From: Psettodes erumei
Taxonomy: Eukaryota > Chordata > Actinopteri > Pleuronectiformes > Psettodidae
Assembly (NCBI GenBank): GCA_016785225.1
Contig: JAFBJZ010000857.1
Span: forward strand, 868,001-932,000
Direction: 5' to 3'
Length of the DNA stretch: 64,000 bases
Shown: in pieces, positions 1 through 9,399 of the stretch
Layout of the letters: the number at the start of each line of letters is the position of its first letter
Numbering within the stretch: position 1 is the stretch's first letter
Notes under the pieces: model-generated
Seen by the model: the letters and a program-made list of their open reading frames with translations, nothing else
What the model was told of the DNA's origin: nothing
Database searches by the model: none
Translations under genes and position numbers: made by a program

Positions 1-270
1 AATGTGTGTTTTTTATTCTCATACACAAATATCTTTGGCTTTCAACTATATTGAAAGTTTCATTTGGTTGGCAAAGTAATTTTCAAAACAATTCAAGAAA
101 ACCCTTTGGATGAACACTGTATGAACAAAATAAATGTGTTATTCCATCGTCTTCCTTAGAACAGAAATCCCATTTGTTACTGATTTCAGCAAATTTTGAG
201 AAAGACTTTCATGGATATATGGTATGAGTTATATTATACTGTATTTCTTTTAATTTGTTAGGGATACTAA
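1..270. other. unannotated AT-rich flank
   Basis: AT-rich sequence with no recognisable gene or repeat. It forms the left flank of the LTR element that starts at 271. Confidence 0.5.
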
Positions 271-555
271 TGTCACAACCCCAGCTATGTTCTGTCTCCT
301 TGGTCTCCTCACCTTGTTTGTCTCTTTGTGCCTCGCCTCTGCCAAGGGAAAATACAGTGATGCCGTTCTGGCACACCTGTTCTTCATTTTTCCTCATTAC
401 ATACTCAATGAGATGCCAGATAATTCTATTTGCCCATATGGATGCGACCAATCCTCACCCCTCTTTTCCTAGTAAAGACTGTTCTGAACCTGCCATTTAT
501 GTGTGAGCTCTTCTTATGTCTGCTCTGCAGTTCAGCTTAAACTAAAAGCGTGACA
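271..555 (+). repeat. 5' LTR of the sushi-like gypsy element
   Basis: The termini TGTCAC and GTGACA are inverted complements, as expected for an LTR. The last 100 bases recur at 3115-3213 (shared words include CCTCACCCCTCTTTTCC and GAACCTGCCATTT). A related full-length LTR lies on the opposite strand at 62564-63075. Against that copy, the segment 337-357 is inverted. Confidence 0.82.
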
Positions 556-570
556 AAAATATACTGCAAC

Positions 571-1400
571 ATGGATCCCATTGACCCAGAGTCTGTGTGC
601 CATTCTCTGCTGGCTCAGGGCACATTAATTGGCATTCACAGACACTCAAGGAAATCACAGAGGCTTTAAAGACTTTAAGCACCAGAGTGGCCTCCCTCAG
701 TCACCAGATGGAGCATGTTTCCTCAGAAATGCCAAAGATCTCTGCCATGGTGCTGGGCCCTGCTCTCCAGCCCAGAGAATCTCATCTTCCTACTCCCAAA
801 TGATACTTTGGGGAAATGGGATCCTGCAGCCAATTTTTGCTTAAGTGCTCCTTGATGTTCAAACTGTAGCCCAACACTCATCTGCCTGATAAAGCCAAGG
901 TGGCTTTTATTATCAGTCTCGCCATGCAGTGGGCTGCTGCAGTATAGGAACACACCCCCTGGGTCTGTTCCTTTTTCCAATCCTTCATGGCAGAGATGAA
1001 AAGGATATTTGACCATCCAGTTCTGGACAAGGAAACAGCCAGCATTCTTCATCATTCTTGCCACTGAGGGCGAGTGGAATCAGCCTGCGCTGCAGGAACT
1101 GTTCGTCCGATCCTTTAATGATTCACTAAAGGGTGAGCTGGGGCTTCAAGATGAGACAAAGTCTTTAGCAGTCCTTATTTCTTTTGCCAGTCTTCCTTCA
1201 GCTCCTTTCCATGGTCCCCCCAGCCCTGCCACCATGGTTCCTCCTAGCGACCTCTGCTCTCTGATGGAGCCGCCTGTCAAACCAATGCAGTCGGGTCATG
1301 CTCAACTGATACCCATGCAATTCCAATGGAGGATCCAAGAAGCGGTTCATCTACTGTGGTCACTCTGGCCATTGTTGCCCTGACTGCACCAGCCTGCCAA
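571..1400 (+). pseudogene. gag remnant of gypsy element
   Basis: Gag forms the particle of LTR retrotransposons. The ATG at 571 opens MDPIDPESVCHSLLAQG, a typical start for sushi-like Gag, but the frame stops after about 32 codons. The continuation (EITEALKTLSTRVASL) is in another frame from about 652. Further matches to the gag core appear near 990-1190, with a frameshift between KRIFDHPV-like and SFNDSLKGELGLQDET segments. At about 1344-1388 a nucleic-acid-binding zinc knuckle can be read as FIYCGHSGHCCPDC. The first cysteine of the CX2C pair is now phenylalanine (TTC). Several stops and shifts make this non-functional. Confidence 0.8.
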
Positions 1401-1504
1401 AAGCCTAGGCTCACTTAAGGATGGAGGGATTCAGGTGGGCCAAACCCAGCACTCCAACACACTATGTTCCCGTAGAGCCCAGGTGGAAGCAGTACTGTAA
1501 CCAT

Positions 1505-1790
1505 AAGACCCTTGGTGGATTCTGGGGCAGATGGCACCTTTTATTGCCTCTCACCTCGTCGGCCAGTACTCCATCCCTTTGGTCCAGCTCAGCTCCCTGA
1601 ACCCTGGAGCGTAAACACACTAGATGGCATACTCCTAGTGCACATCACCCATCAAACTATACCCCTCTCATCACCACTGGCAACCACCGGGAGTTGATTT
1701 GGCTGTTTAGTAATCTCCTCTCTACCCATTCCCCCAGTCCTTGGGTTCCCGTGGCTCAAACTCCCCAATCCCCACATTGATAAACACCTG
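1505..1790 (+). pseudogene. gypsy aspartic protease remnant
   Basis: The retroviral-type aspartic protease active site LVDSGADGTF is seen at about 1512, with the D-S/T-G triad intact. Later segments (LDGILLVHITHQTIPL, then TGNHREL after a frame change near 1675) match the usual order of sushi-like protease. The downstream LGFPWL-type block is present at about 1740 but in another frame. In the element this enzyme would cut the Gag-Pol polyprotein; here the frame is broken. Confidence 0.8.
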
Positions 1791-2019
1791 GCGCATTAAC
1801 TGCTAACAGTCAGCTCTTTCTCTTCAAGGGCCCTCTGCTATTACTCCTCCAGATTCCCCCAGCCTCTCAGGTGTTTCTGAGATCTACCATGATCTTGTTG
1901 AGGTGACAAAGAAAATGAGGGATGGATGATACTGGCTGCCAACGACTCCTCGATGTACCTCTCTCAGCCAGAGAAGAAAGTAGGCAAACAAATTAACATG
2001 GCACCTATCCATATCCACG

Positions 2020-2340
2020 CAACAGTTCGTTGTAGACGTGGACGCCTTCAATGCTGGGGTCAGAGCTGTCCTGCCTCAGTACTCGGATGACAACAAGTTA
2101 CACCCATGTTCCTTTTTCTCTCATCCTCTTTCTCCCTCTGAGCAAAACTATGATATGGGGAACCAGGAGCTGCTTGCAGTGGTGCTGGCCTTGGAAGAGT
2201 GGTGGCACTGGCTGGAGAGGGGCAGATCCAGTTTATAGTCTGGACTGACCATAAGAACTTGGCATAGCTGCTGAGAAGCTCAACTCCCAGCAGGACAGAT
2301 GGGCTCTTTTCCTTGGTTGCTTTAAACTCTGTCTTACAGA
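2020..2340 (+). pseudogene. gypsy RNase H remnant (RT core deleted)
   Basis: The segment reads VVDVDAFNAGVRAVLPQYS, then KLHPCSFFSHPLSPSEQNYD and GNQELLAVVLALEEWWHWLE. This is the RNase H domain that follows reverse transcriptase in Ty3/gypsy Pol. The frame breaks at about 2225; the following WTDHKNLA motif and a linker continue in another frame to about 2340. Upstream, the protease linker runs almost directly into this domain. The RT palm and its YVDD box (about 200 residues in related elements) have been deleted between roughly 1985 and 2020. Confidence 0.85.
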
Positions 2341-2384
2341 CCCAGTTCCCTTAGCCCTTAGCTTTGGAGCCTGCTGAGCAGCTA

Positions 2385-2574
2385 ATCCAACATGTTCTCT
2401 GCCTCCATGGTATCCCGGTGGAAATGGTCTCAAACTGAGGTCTGCAGTTCTCCTCAAGCATGGAAGGCATTTTGTGGTGCTCTGGGAGTGTCGGCAGACC
2501 TGTCTTCAGGGTATCATCATAAGTCCAATGGCCAGATGGAGTGGGCAAATCTGGACCTGCAGGCTGCACTAAAT

Positions 2575-2605
<31 letters not shown>

Positions 2606-3055
2606 TCGCACGCACATGACATCCAGCCTCCTGGAGCCACCAGTTACCCTGGACTGAATATGCCCACTACTCTCTCTCCTGTTTAGCAACAGGCATATCT
2701 CCTTTCATAGTGATGTCTGGCTTCCAGCCCTTGTTATTCCCTTCACAGGAGGAGGAGGTTTGAGTGCCACCCATGCAGGACCACCTTTGGCAGATACATA
2801 AGGTGTGGAGGGAGGCCCAGGCTGCATTGCTGAGGCCCACTGCCAGAAACCAGCGATTGACAGACTATTATCGTTCCCCTGCTCCAGCCTACCAAACAAG
2901 ACAGCAGATTTGGCTTGCCACAAAAGGACTTACCTTACAAGTTGGCTCCTCATAATGGCCCTATTACTTTCAAAAAGGTCATTAATCCTTCTGCTGCCTG
3001 TCTCCAGTTGCTCAAGATGCATCCTACAATTCATGTCCCTTTACTGAGGCCAGTC
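2385..3055 (+). pseudogene. gypsy integrase remnant with inserted (TG)n
   Basis: Integrase joins element DNA to the chromosome. The second half of the catalytic core is readable across frames: CLHGIPVEMVSN, then AFCGALGVSADLSSGYHHKS and NGQMEWANLDLQAALN. The core is then interrupted by a (TG)n run at 2579-2605. It resumes at about 2645 (LPWTEYAHYS) and continues through a C-terminal segment (RQQIWLATKGLTL; LAPHNGPITFKKVINPSA; HPTIHVPLLRPVS) ending at about 3055. The first half of integrase, including the HHCC zinc module and the first catalytic aspartate, is absent. Confidence 0.82.
2579..2605. repeat. (TG)n microsatellite
   Basis: About 13 GT units, lying inside the integrase remnant and therefore arising after the element inserted. 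Confidence 0.9.
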
Positions 3056-3114
3056 TCCTGATCATGGACAACCACCTGGCTGTCTTGGTTAGCCAGATTC
3101 TCATTCTCTCACTC

Positions 3115-3213
3115 CTCACTCCTCACCCCTCTTTTCCCATTAAACTCTCTCGCTCTGAACCTGCCATTTGTGCGTGAGTTCATCTCTGGGGTTGATCTTA
3201 AAACCAAATCATG
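3115..3213 (+). repeat. truncated 3' LTR of gypsy element
   Basis: Aligns with the final 100 bases of the LTR at 271-555. About 185 bases of the LTR 5' part and the terminal GTGACA are gone. The right end is approximate. Confidence 0.7.
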
Positions 3214-5482
3214 AAGTAAATTTGTAAACAAGAAGCCAGATTTTTTGCCACTGAAAATGAGATAAATGAGAAATTTACAAATGGAGTTATTGTTTAAAAT
3301 AAAAGTAATTAGTTTTATTACTATTACATTTAAACCTTTTTATTAACTACTCCATAAAGGGATGATCTTGTGTAGCTCTTGTGGTTCATAATATCAACAA
3401 TATTTGATATAGTAACAGGTAGGTATTTGTGAGAAAAAGGAAAAATATATTCCTGTCAGTCTAAGTACAGAGATTTGTTCTTCTTGTAATATATTAATTC
3501 CAAATGTCAAATGTGAGAAACCAAATGAGATGGGTGAAGCACAGCACCACAAGGTAATGTTCATCTAGCTTTCCCATTATCTATATATTGTAAATACAAT
3601 GTATCCACAATCAGCATGGCCTTCCTAGCTCTGCCATTACACCATGACAACTTCTTGTTGAAATACATGGTCTTAATTTAATTACGAAGTTCATAAGCAA
3701 ACACAAAAACTTCACAGCAATCCTTTCCCGTCTGTTCCTGCCTCTGCAGACATCATTTTGACCCTTATTCTTCTGATCCACAGCATTTATCTATAAGCAA
3801 ACAGATATTGGCATGTGTCATCACACAAATACACACAGAGCAATTTAGATATCCTGCATCCTGTTATTTTAAAGAGTGTCTTATTTCATCAATCTCTGTA
3901 TTTTTAATTTACCTCTCTCCCTATTCACCCTCTTTCTCTGCCTTTCTTTATGCTCCTCTTCTTGTCACTTTCCTCTAAAGTTTGCCCTTTGCTATTTGGG
4001 AAACTCAAAGCCATGGGAACTTGCAGCATAACAAGTATTCTGATGAAGTATTAATATTGCTGCCAGCCTTAGGGCATCAGCTGAAGACTCTTCACTAAAA
4101 ATCGTTAAAAGCATCAGCAGGATAGAGTTAAATGTGCTGCTGCTGAAGCATACATGTGTGCTGCAACCATGGATTGAGGCTCCAGTGAACATAAAGTCGT
4201 ATCCATGAGTCCTTTTTTGTATGTCTTCTTCAGTTGTGCCAAGCAGTCATTGCAACAAGTGGCTTTGCTAACACTTCACTGATGTCAGAGGTTATGAAGG
4301 GTGTGCTTCCTGCCCTTTCAGTGCAGGGATGCAGAAGTGACAGGGGGCATTTCCATTTACACACTACAGCAGTCACATAAATCCTGTGTCATTATGTCAC
4401 AAACAGCCAGAACCAGCAGGCTAGATGGGGCAACTGCCATTGATTCATTTTCTGTGACATGCAGTGAATCACCTGTGTGGGGCATGACCGGGGGCTGAGT
4501 GAGTGGTAGGGGGCTGGTGTACTGTGACCTGAAAGAGGTAGAAAATTATGGTACAGTAAGAATCTGGTGTGTTTGTAATGTAAGTAACTGTAGGCTGCAC
4601 AGTGCTTGTCAACAATGTGAGCCACCAGCAGACAGCAGGCAGGCTGACGCTATGATGGATCTTGCGATGAACTTGCGATCTGATGCAAGGGCTGCATGTT
4701 ATGACTGCCTATCTATGATTCCACTCTTTGTGGTTATACAGTATCGCACTTTTTAAAGGTGAATTTGCCAGTACAGCCTTTTTGTCTGCAGGAAGTCACA
4801 CCATGTAACATATGTACTGCTGCTAACAGCAGCTTGCATGTCTGATCTACATTTTTCTTTTTTACATCCATCTGGTCTGTGGAGGTTTTACCAACTAGTT
4901 CACAAATGCCAGAGACACTTTTTACTGTTTACCTCAGCAACTCGAGACTAATCATGATTGATCAAATAAGGTTAAAAAAGGAGTGTCTTTTATGATGAAT
5001 AGATATAAAACACTTGATTGGAGATTTCAAATAAATGATATGATACCACTGTAGCATATTTTTTATGCCGTCTCATTTATGGACATTTTCATATCCAAAT
5101 GCATAAGAGCAAAATTGTAATTTTATATTAATGTTGCTTGTCTGCACTCATCCACATATATCTACTGCTCAGGTCATTTTATATCTATACAGAGCTCAGG
5201 CTAATGTCAGCATCTTTGTCTTCCACTTTATGTGTTGATATGTTTAGTAAATCAACAGTCAACTGAATTCTTGCTTGAACAGCAAATAGGCTTGCTTTTG
5301 CCTAAAATTAAAAACTCATTATACACAACAATAAGTAAAATTTTATTCAGCAAAATGTCAGTTACACTGATATGGCTAAAAAAATACTGCCTCCATTAGC
5401 ATATTATTATACTACTGAAATGTTAGTCAGTTTCTCAGACTTGTATATGAATGATTTCATGTAGTATTTCATATAGTGCCAC

Positions 5483-5483
<1 letters not shown>

Positions 5484-5527
<44 letters not shown>
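5484..5527. repeat. (ATT)n microsatellite
   Basis: About 14 uninterrupted ATT/TTA units. Confidence 0.95.
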
Positions 5528-5528
<1 letters not shown>

Positions 5529-7591
5529 CGGACAACCTTATTAGTAATGTGACTCAACACAGAGCAGTGTGATTTCGGTCTCCCTGTTGTCAGCGGAAAG
5601 AGTGGGTGAACAGCAGGAGCTGCTGTGTGAGTACTGTGGTCATGGCTGTTGTGCCCATGGTCGCACGGCAAGGTGAGCAGGCACAGCTGACACAACCAGC
5701 TGAGGCTGCTGGCTCTCTCTGGGAGGTGGCAAGGCCCAAGAATCTTGTCTCATAGGTCTGCTGAGCGAGAAGGCCAAACACTTGAGAGACATCAAGCCTG
5801 AGGCAGCTGTGTTTGCCACACCTCTGTGATGGATGTAAGGGCTCAGTTTAGGCACAGGCCTCCGGGGATTTCGCTCAAGGTGCCATCAGCTGGAGGGCAC
5901 TAAATAGAAGGAGGAAATATCTTGTATTTGTGCCTCTTCTACTTCTTGAAGTCTATGTCCAGTGCGCTTCTTACATTGCAACAAAAAACAACAACCACCC
6001 CCCAAAACCAAACAAAAAATACAACTGTACAGCTGATTAGATAGAGGAGACGCCACACAGAATGGAGGACATTAGGCTGGAGGCTGTTATCCCACTTTCC
6101 AAGTCCTGTGGTTTCTTGTAGATGGAGAATCTCAACATCTTCTATCTTGGTGTAGGTCTGAAGGTTTCAATGAGAGAAGAATAGAAAAATAGAAATAACA
6201 TAAATATGAATAGGTCCAGGACAGGACAGTCTCATATTAATAGCACCTGCTAGCTGTCTAATATGTAAATACATTGAAGGCACAGGTGAACAATGACCTG
6301 TCTGTTCTTTAACATAACATGTGCATGTAAAGACACTTATTGATGTGATGTGTATATGATGTTGATGGCATAACACAGAACATTATAACATTAAATTTGA
6401 AATAATAAATTATAACTGTCATAAAATATTGATGAAGTGAAATCTGGCCTCAGGCACCAAACTGTCCACAGAATGAGTGTGAACTTTCAAGCAAATGTGT
6501 ATGTGGAAGCTTATGCATCGGGTTGATGCAGCAGTGTCTGTGTGGATCTTCACTGGTTCTAATCTGGAAACATACCATTTTTGCTCAGAAATTATTTTTT
6601 TAGATTCTGTCTTTTCACATTGTACACTACCACCACAAGCTGCCACAGAGTAAGGAAGTACTGTCTGCTTTGGCTTGTCACCGAAAAAGTAAGAAATTGA
6701 GCTTTGGTTATGATTCAGTTCAATAATCTTTTCAAAAACACGTTAATATTAGCTACTCAACAGTTGTTGTCAATGATAGTGGAAGTGGTCTCCATCATTT
6801 TATTTTTTCCATTGGTGCCAGTCCTGTAAGAACTACTTTTACCCAAATTGTGGGTGTTTAATCACTTTGCTTGGAACTGCAGTGGAATGGACAGCATATT
6901 TAACAAAAAGCAAGCATGAAGCAGAATCCACCAGAATTTGGAAAACAAATAAAAAAAATCATCTGCCCCCCTTTTTTTGGGAAATTTGTTGCACTCCTCC
7001 CGTACTACTTTTTTTAAATGGTGCCTTCCTTTTTTGATTTCATTTTGACCATCTGATGTCTGCTTGCAGCAGTTTCTTCATTTTGATTTTAAGTTGATCT
7101 TTGGTCTCTGACTCTTCATTTTCCTCACAATGCCTGTTTTCATTAGAATTTGATCATTTGTTATTGTTTTTTAGTCAGCATGTAACCTTGCAAAACGTGA
7201 ACCAACAGCTGTACTACTTATACATTGTATTGTGTATTGTGTACAGTTACACCTTTAATTCAGTAAAAAATGTAGGAATGAAGTGGAAGCCCTCATAACT
7301 CAAAAAGGTTCTATGCTTTTAGTGCAAGAAAGAGAATGGATTGTGCCAATTCATTCAGTGGAGACATTTTAATGTGAAACAGCTACAGGAAATGTTGAAT
7401 TTCGCATTAACATTAAACAGCAGCAACTTGCAAATTAAAATGGCAAGGGGATCATATCAGAAAACAGGGGAAAGAAAAACATAATCGTATAGTAATACTA
7501 TTTGGAAACACCAACTGCAAATTTCCAGTATGTCTAAAATTGTTCTAACGGCAGCTAAGTTTATATTGACTTTTACATTTTATGCTCAGGT

Positions 7592-7613
7592 GAGAGAGAG
7601 AGAGAGAAAGAGA
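7592..7613. repeat. (GA)n microsatellite
   Basis: Short GA run with one AA interruption. Confidence 0.85.
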
Positions 7614-8125
7614 TTTAGTTCACTGCAAATCCAGCTCAATTTAGCTAGTGGGAGAGTCTTTGAACTAAATACATTCTTGTTCTGGTGAAATCATTATCTG
7701 GCTGAAATTCAGTCTATTTTTCTGGGAGACCCTGGGCCCATAGTGAATTGTGTCCCACCTCTCATGTGTATGGTTGACAATGATCCAGGGGCCATAGGAA
7801 TACAACACACTCTATTACACAGGAAGCAGCTACACCAAGAACCCCACTCAGGTTTGGTGAATGTTTTGATCAGTATTGCATTCCCTTGCTGATTTATCCC
7901 CTGTCCTCAAGTAAAAACAAAACAGTTCCCTTCCTAGTCAAGAAAAGTGCTTCCATTAATGTTGGAGAAACTTTGGAGAAGCCTTTATATATGTTCATAC
8001 AGTAATTCAAATTCATGATGCTGTTCAGTATTTTTTTTCTTGCACATCTGTCTTCATATACTTATACAGCACCTTTTAACTTCAACTATTTTGTGAGCCT
8101 GCATCTCGAACAAACTCACTGCCAT

Positions 8126-8126
<1 letters not shown>

Positions 8127-8176
<50 letters not shown>
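8127..8176. repeat. compound (TA)n(CA)n(TA)n microsatellite
   Basis: TA run, then CA run, then TA run, ending directly at the left terminal repeat of the Tc1-like transposon. Similar TA/CA sequence resumes after the right terminus (9398 onward), so the transposon seems to sit inside this microsatellite. Confidence 0.93.
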
Positions 8177-8205
8177 CACTCACCGGCCACTTTATTAGGT
8201 ACACC
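8177..8205 (+). repeat. left terminal inverted repeat of Tc1-like element
   Basis: 29 bases, the exact reverse complement of 9369-9397; expected site of transposase cleavage. Preceded by TA. Confidence 0.95.
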
Positions 8206-8324
8206 TGTCCAACTGCTCGTTAACACTTAATTTCTAATCAGCCAATCACATGGCGGCAACTCAGTGCATTTAGGCATGTAGACATGGTCAAGACAATCTC
8301 CTGGAGTTCAAACCGAGCATCAGT

Positions 8325-9365
8325 ATGGGGAAGAAAGGTGATTTGAGTGACTTTGAACGTGGCACGGTTGTTGGTGCCAGAAGGGCTGGTCTGAGTATTT
8401 CAGAAACTGCTGATCTACTGGGATTTTCACGCACAACCATCTCTAGGGTTTACAGAGAATGGTCCGAAAAAGAAAAAATATCCAGTGAGCGGCAGTTCTG
8501 TGGGCGGAAATGCCTTGTTGATGCCAGAGGTCAGAGGAGAATGGCCAGACTGGTTCGAGCTGATAGAAAGGCAACAGTGACTCAAATAACCACCCGTTAC
8601 AACCAAGGTAGGCAGAAGAGCATCTCTGAACGCACAGTACGTCGAACTTTGAGGCAGATGGGCTACAGCAGCAGAAGACCATGCCGGGTGCCACTCTTTT
8701 CAGCTAAGAACAGGAAACTGAGGCTACAATTTGCACAAGCTCATCGAAATTGGACAATAGAAGATTGGAAAAACGTTGCCTGGTCTGATGAGTCTCGATT
8801 TCTGCTGCGATATTCGGATGGTAGGGTCAGAATTTGGCGTCAACAACATGAAAGCATGGATCCATCCTGCCTTGTATCAATGGTTCAGGCTGGTGGTGGT
8901 GGTGTAATGGTGTTGGGAATATTTTCTTGGCACTCTTTGGGCCCCTTGGTACCAATTGAGCATCGTTGCAACACTACAGCCTACCTCAGTATTGTTGCTG
9001 ACCATGTCCATCCCTTTATGACCACAATGTACCCAACTTCTAATGGCTACTTTCAGCAGGATAATGCGCCATGTCATAAAGCTGGAATCATCTCAGACTG
9101 GTTTCTTGAACATGACAATGAGTTCACTGTACTCAAATGGCCTCCACAGTCACCAGATCTCAATCCAATAGAGCATCTTTGGGATGTGGTGGAACAGGAG
9201 ATTCGCATTACGGATGTGCAGCCGACAAATCTGCGCCAACTGTGTGATGCCATCATGTCAATATGGACCAAACTCTCTGAGGAATGCTTCCAGCACCTTG
9301 TTGAATCTATGCCACGAAGAATTGAGGCAGTTCTGAAGGCAAAAGGTGGTCCAACCCGTTACTAG
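8325..9365 (+). CDS. Tc1-like transposase, intact 346-codon ORF
   Basis: Cut-and-paste transposase acting in the nucleus on the flanking TIRs. Residues about 1-120 form the paired-like DNA-binding region: helix-turn-helix candidates at 8-45 (DFERGTVVGARRAGLSISET) and about 85-112 (SERTVRRTLRQMGYSSRR). The catalytic triad is D155 (WSDESRF), D246 (FQQDNAPCH) and E283 (LNPIEHLW). With 36 residues between the second D and the E, it is DD36E, not the DD34E of classical Tc1 and Sleeping Beauty; this fits the DD36E (Incomer) group as I know it. Length is normal for Tc1 enzymes (about 340). The start is the first in-frame ATG after the left TIR, and the stop lies just before the right TIR. One oddity: the usually conserved VMVWG reads VMVLG (L197), which might weaken activity. 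No frameshift or stop. Confidence 0.96.
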   Translation: MGKKGDLSDFERGTVVGARRAGLSISETADLLGFSRTTISRVYREWSEKEKISSERQFCGRKCLVDARGQRRMARLVRADRKATVTQITTRYNQGRQKSISERTVRRTLRQMGYSSRRPCRVPLFSAKNRKLRLQFAQAHRNWTIEDWKNVAWSDESRFLLRYSDGRVRIWRQQHESMDPSCLVSMVQAGGGGVMVLGIFSWHSLGPLVPIEHRCNTTAYLSIVADHVHPFMTTMYPTSNGYFQQDNAPCHKAGIISDWFLEHDNEFTVLKWPPQSPDLNPIEHLWDVVEQEIRITDVQPTNLRQLCDAIMSIWTKLSEECFQHLVESMPRRIEAVLKAKGGPTRY

Positions 9366-9368
9366 CAT

Positions 9369-9397
9369 GGTGTACCTAATAAAGTGGCCGGTGAGTG
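9369..9397 (-). repeat. right terminal inverted repeat of Tc1-like element
   Basis: Exact reverse complement of 8177-8205, followed by TA and then a further TA/CA run. Confidence 0.95.
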
Positions 9398-9399
9398 TA

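Larger units (their letters stand above)
271..3213 (+). mobile_element. degenerate Ty3/gypsy (Tf1/sushi-like) LTR retrotransposon
   Basis: Seen: a 285-bp LTR (271-555) beginning TGTCAC and ending GTGACA, then a gag-like start codon at 571, protease, RNase H and integrase traces in the usual order, and a partial copy of the same LTR at about 3115-3213. Family knowledge: the gag opening MDPIDPES and this domain order resemble the sushi-type Ty3/gypsy elements of fishes. A full element is normally 5-6 kb; this copy is about 2.9 kb because most of reverse transcriptase and the first half of integrase are missing. Stops and frameshifts occur in every domain, so it is dead. No target-site duplication is visible because the 3' LTR end has decayed. 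Confidence 0.88.
3214..8126. other. unannotated stretch, no gene seen
   Basis: About 4.9 kb of mostly AT-rich sequence with scattered short chance ORFs under 90 codons. None has a recognisable motif. A somewhat GC-richer patch lies at about 5575-5890. Two microsatellites are listed separately. No splice-bounded exon or known repeat family was recognised. Confidence 0.5.
8177..9397 (+). mobile_element. complete Tc1-like DNA transposon (DD36E type)
   Basis: A 1221-bp element bounded by perfect 29-bp inverted terminal repeats at 8177-8205 and 9369-9397 (outer bases CACTCACCGGCCACTTTATT). TA lies on both sides (8175-8176 and 9398-9399), the target duplication of Tc1/mariner transposons. It carries one open transposase gene. 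The arms diverge right after the 29 bases, so this is a short-TIR member rather than one with 200-bp arms. Identical TIRs and an unbroken gene suggest a fairly recent insertion. Confidence 0.96.

Noticed and set aside
4392..4756. 77-85 codon ORFs with several cysteines
   Set aside because: Cysteine spacing matches no zinc-binding pattern; no flanking splice signals were evident.
5435..5695. 86-codon minus ORF with a poly-isoleucine run
   Set aside because: It is a translation of the (ATT)n microsatellite.
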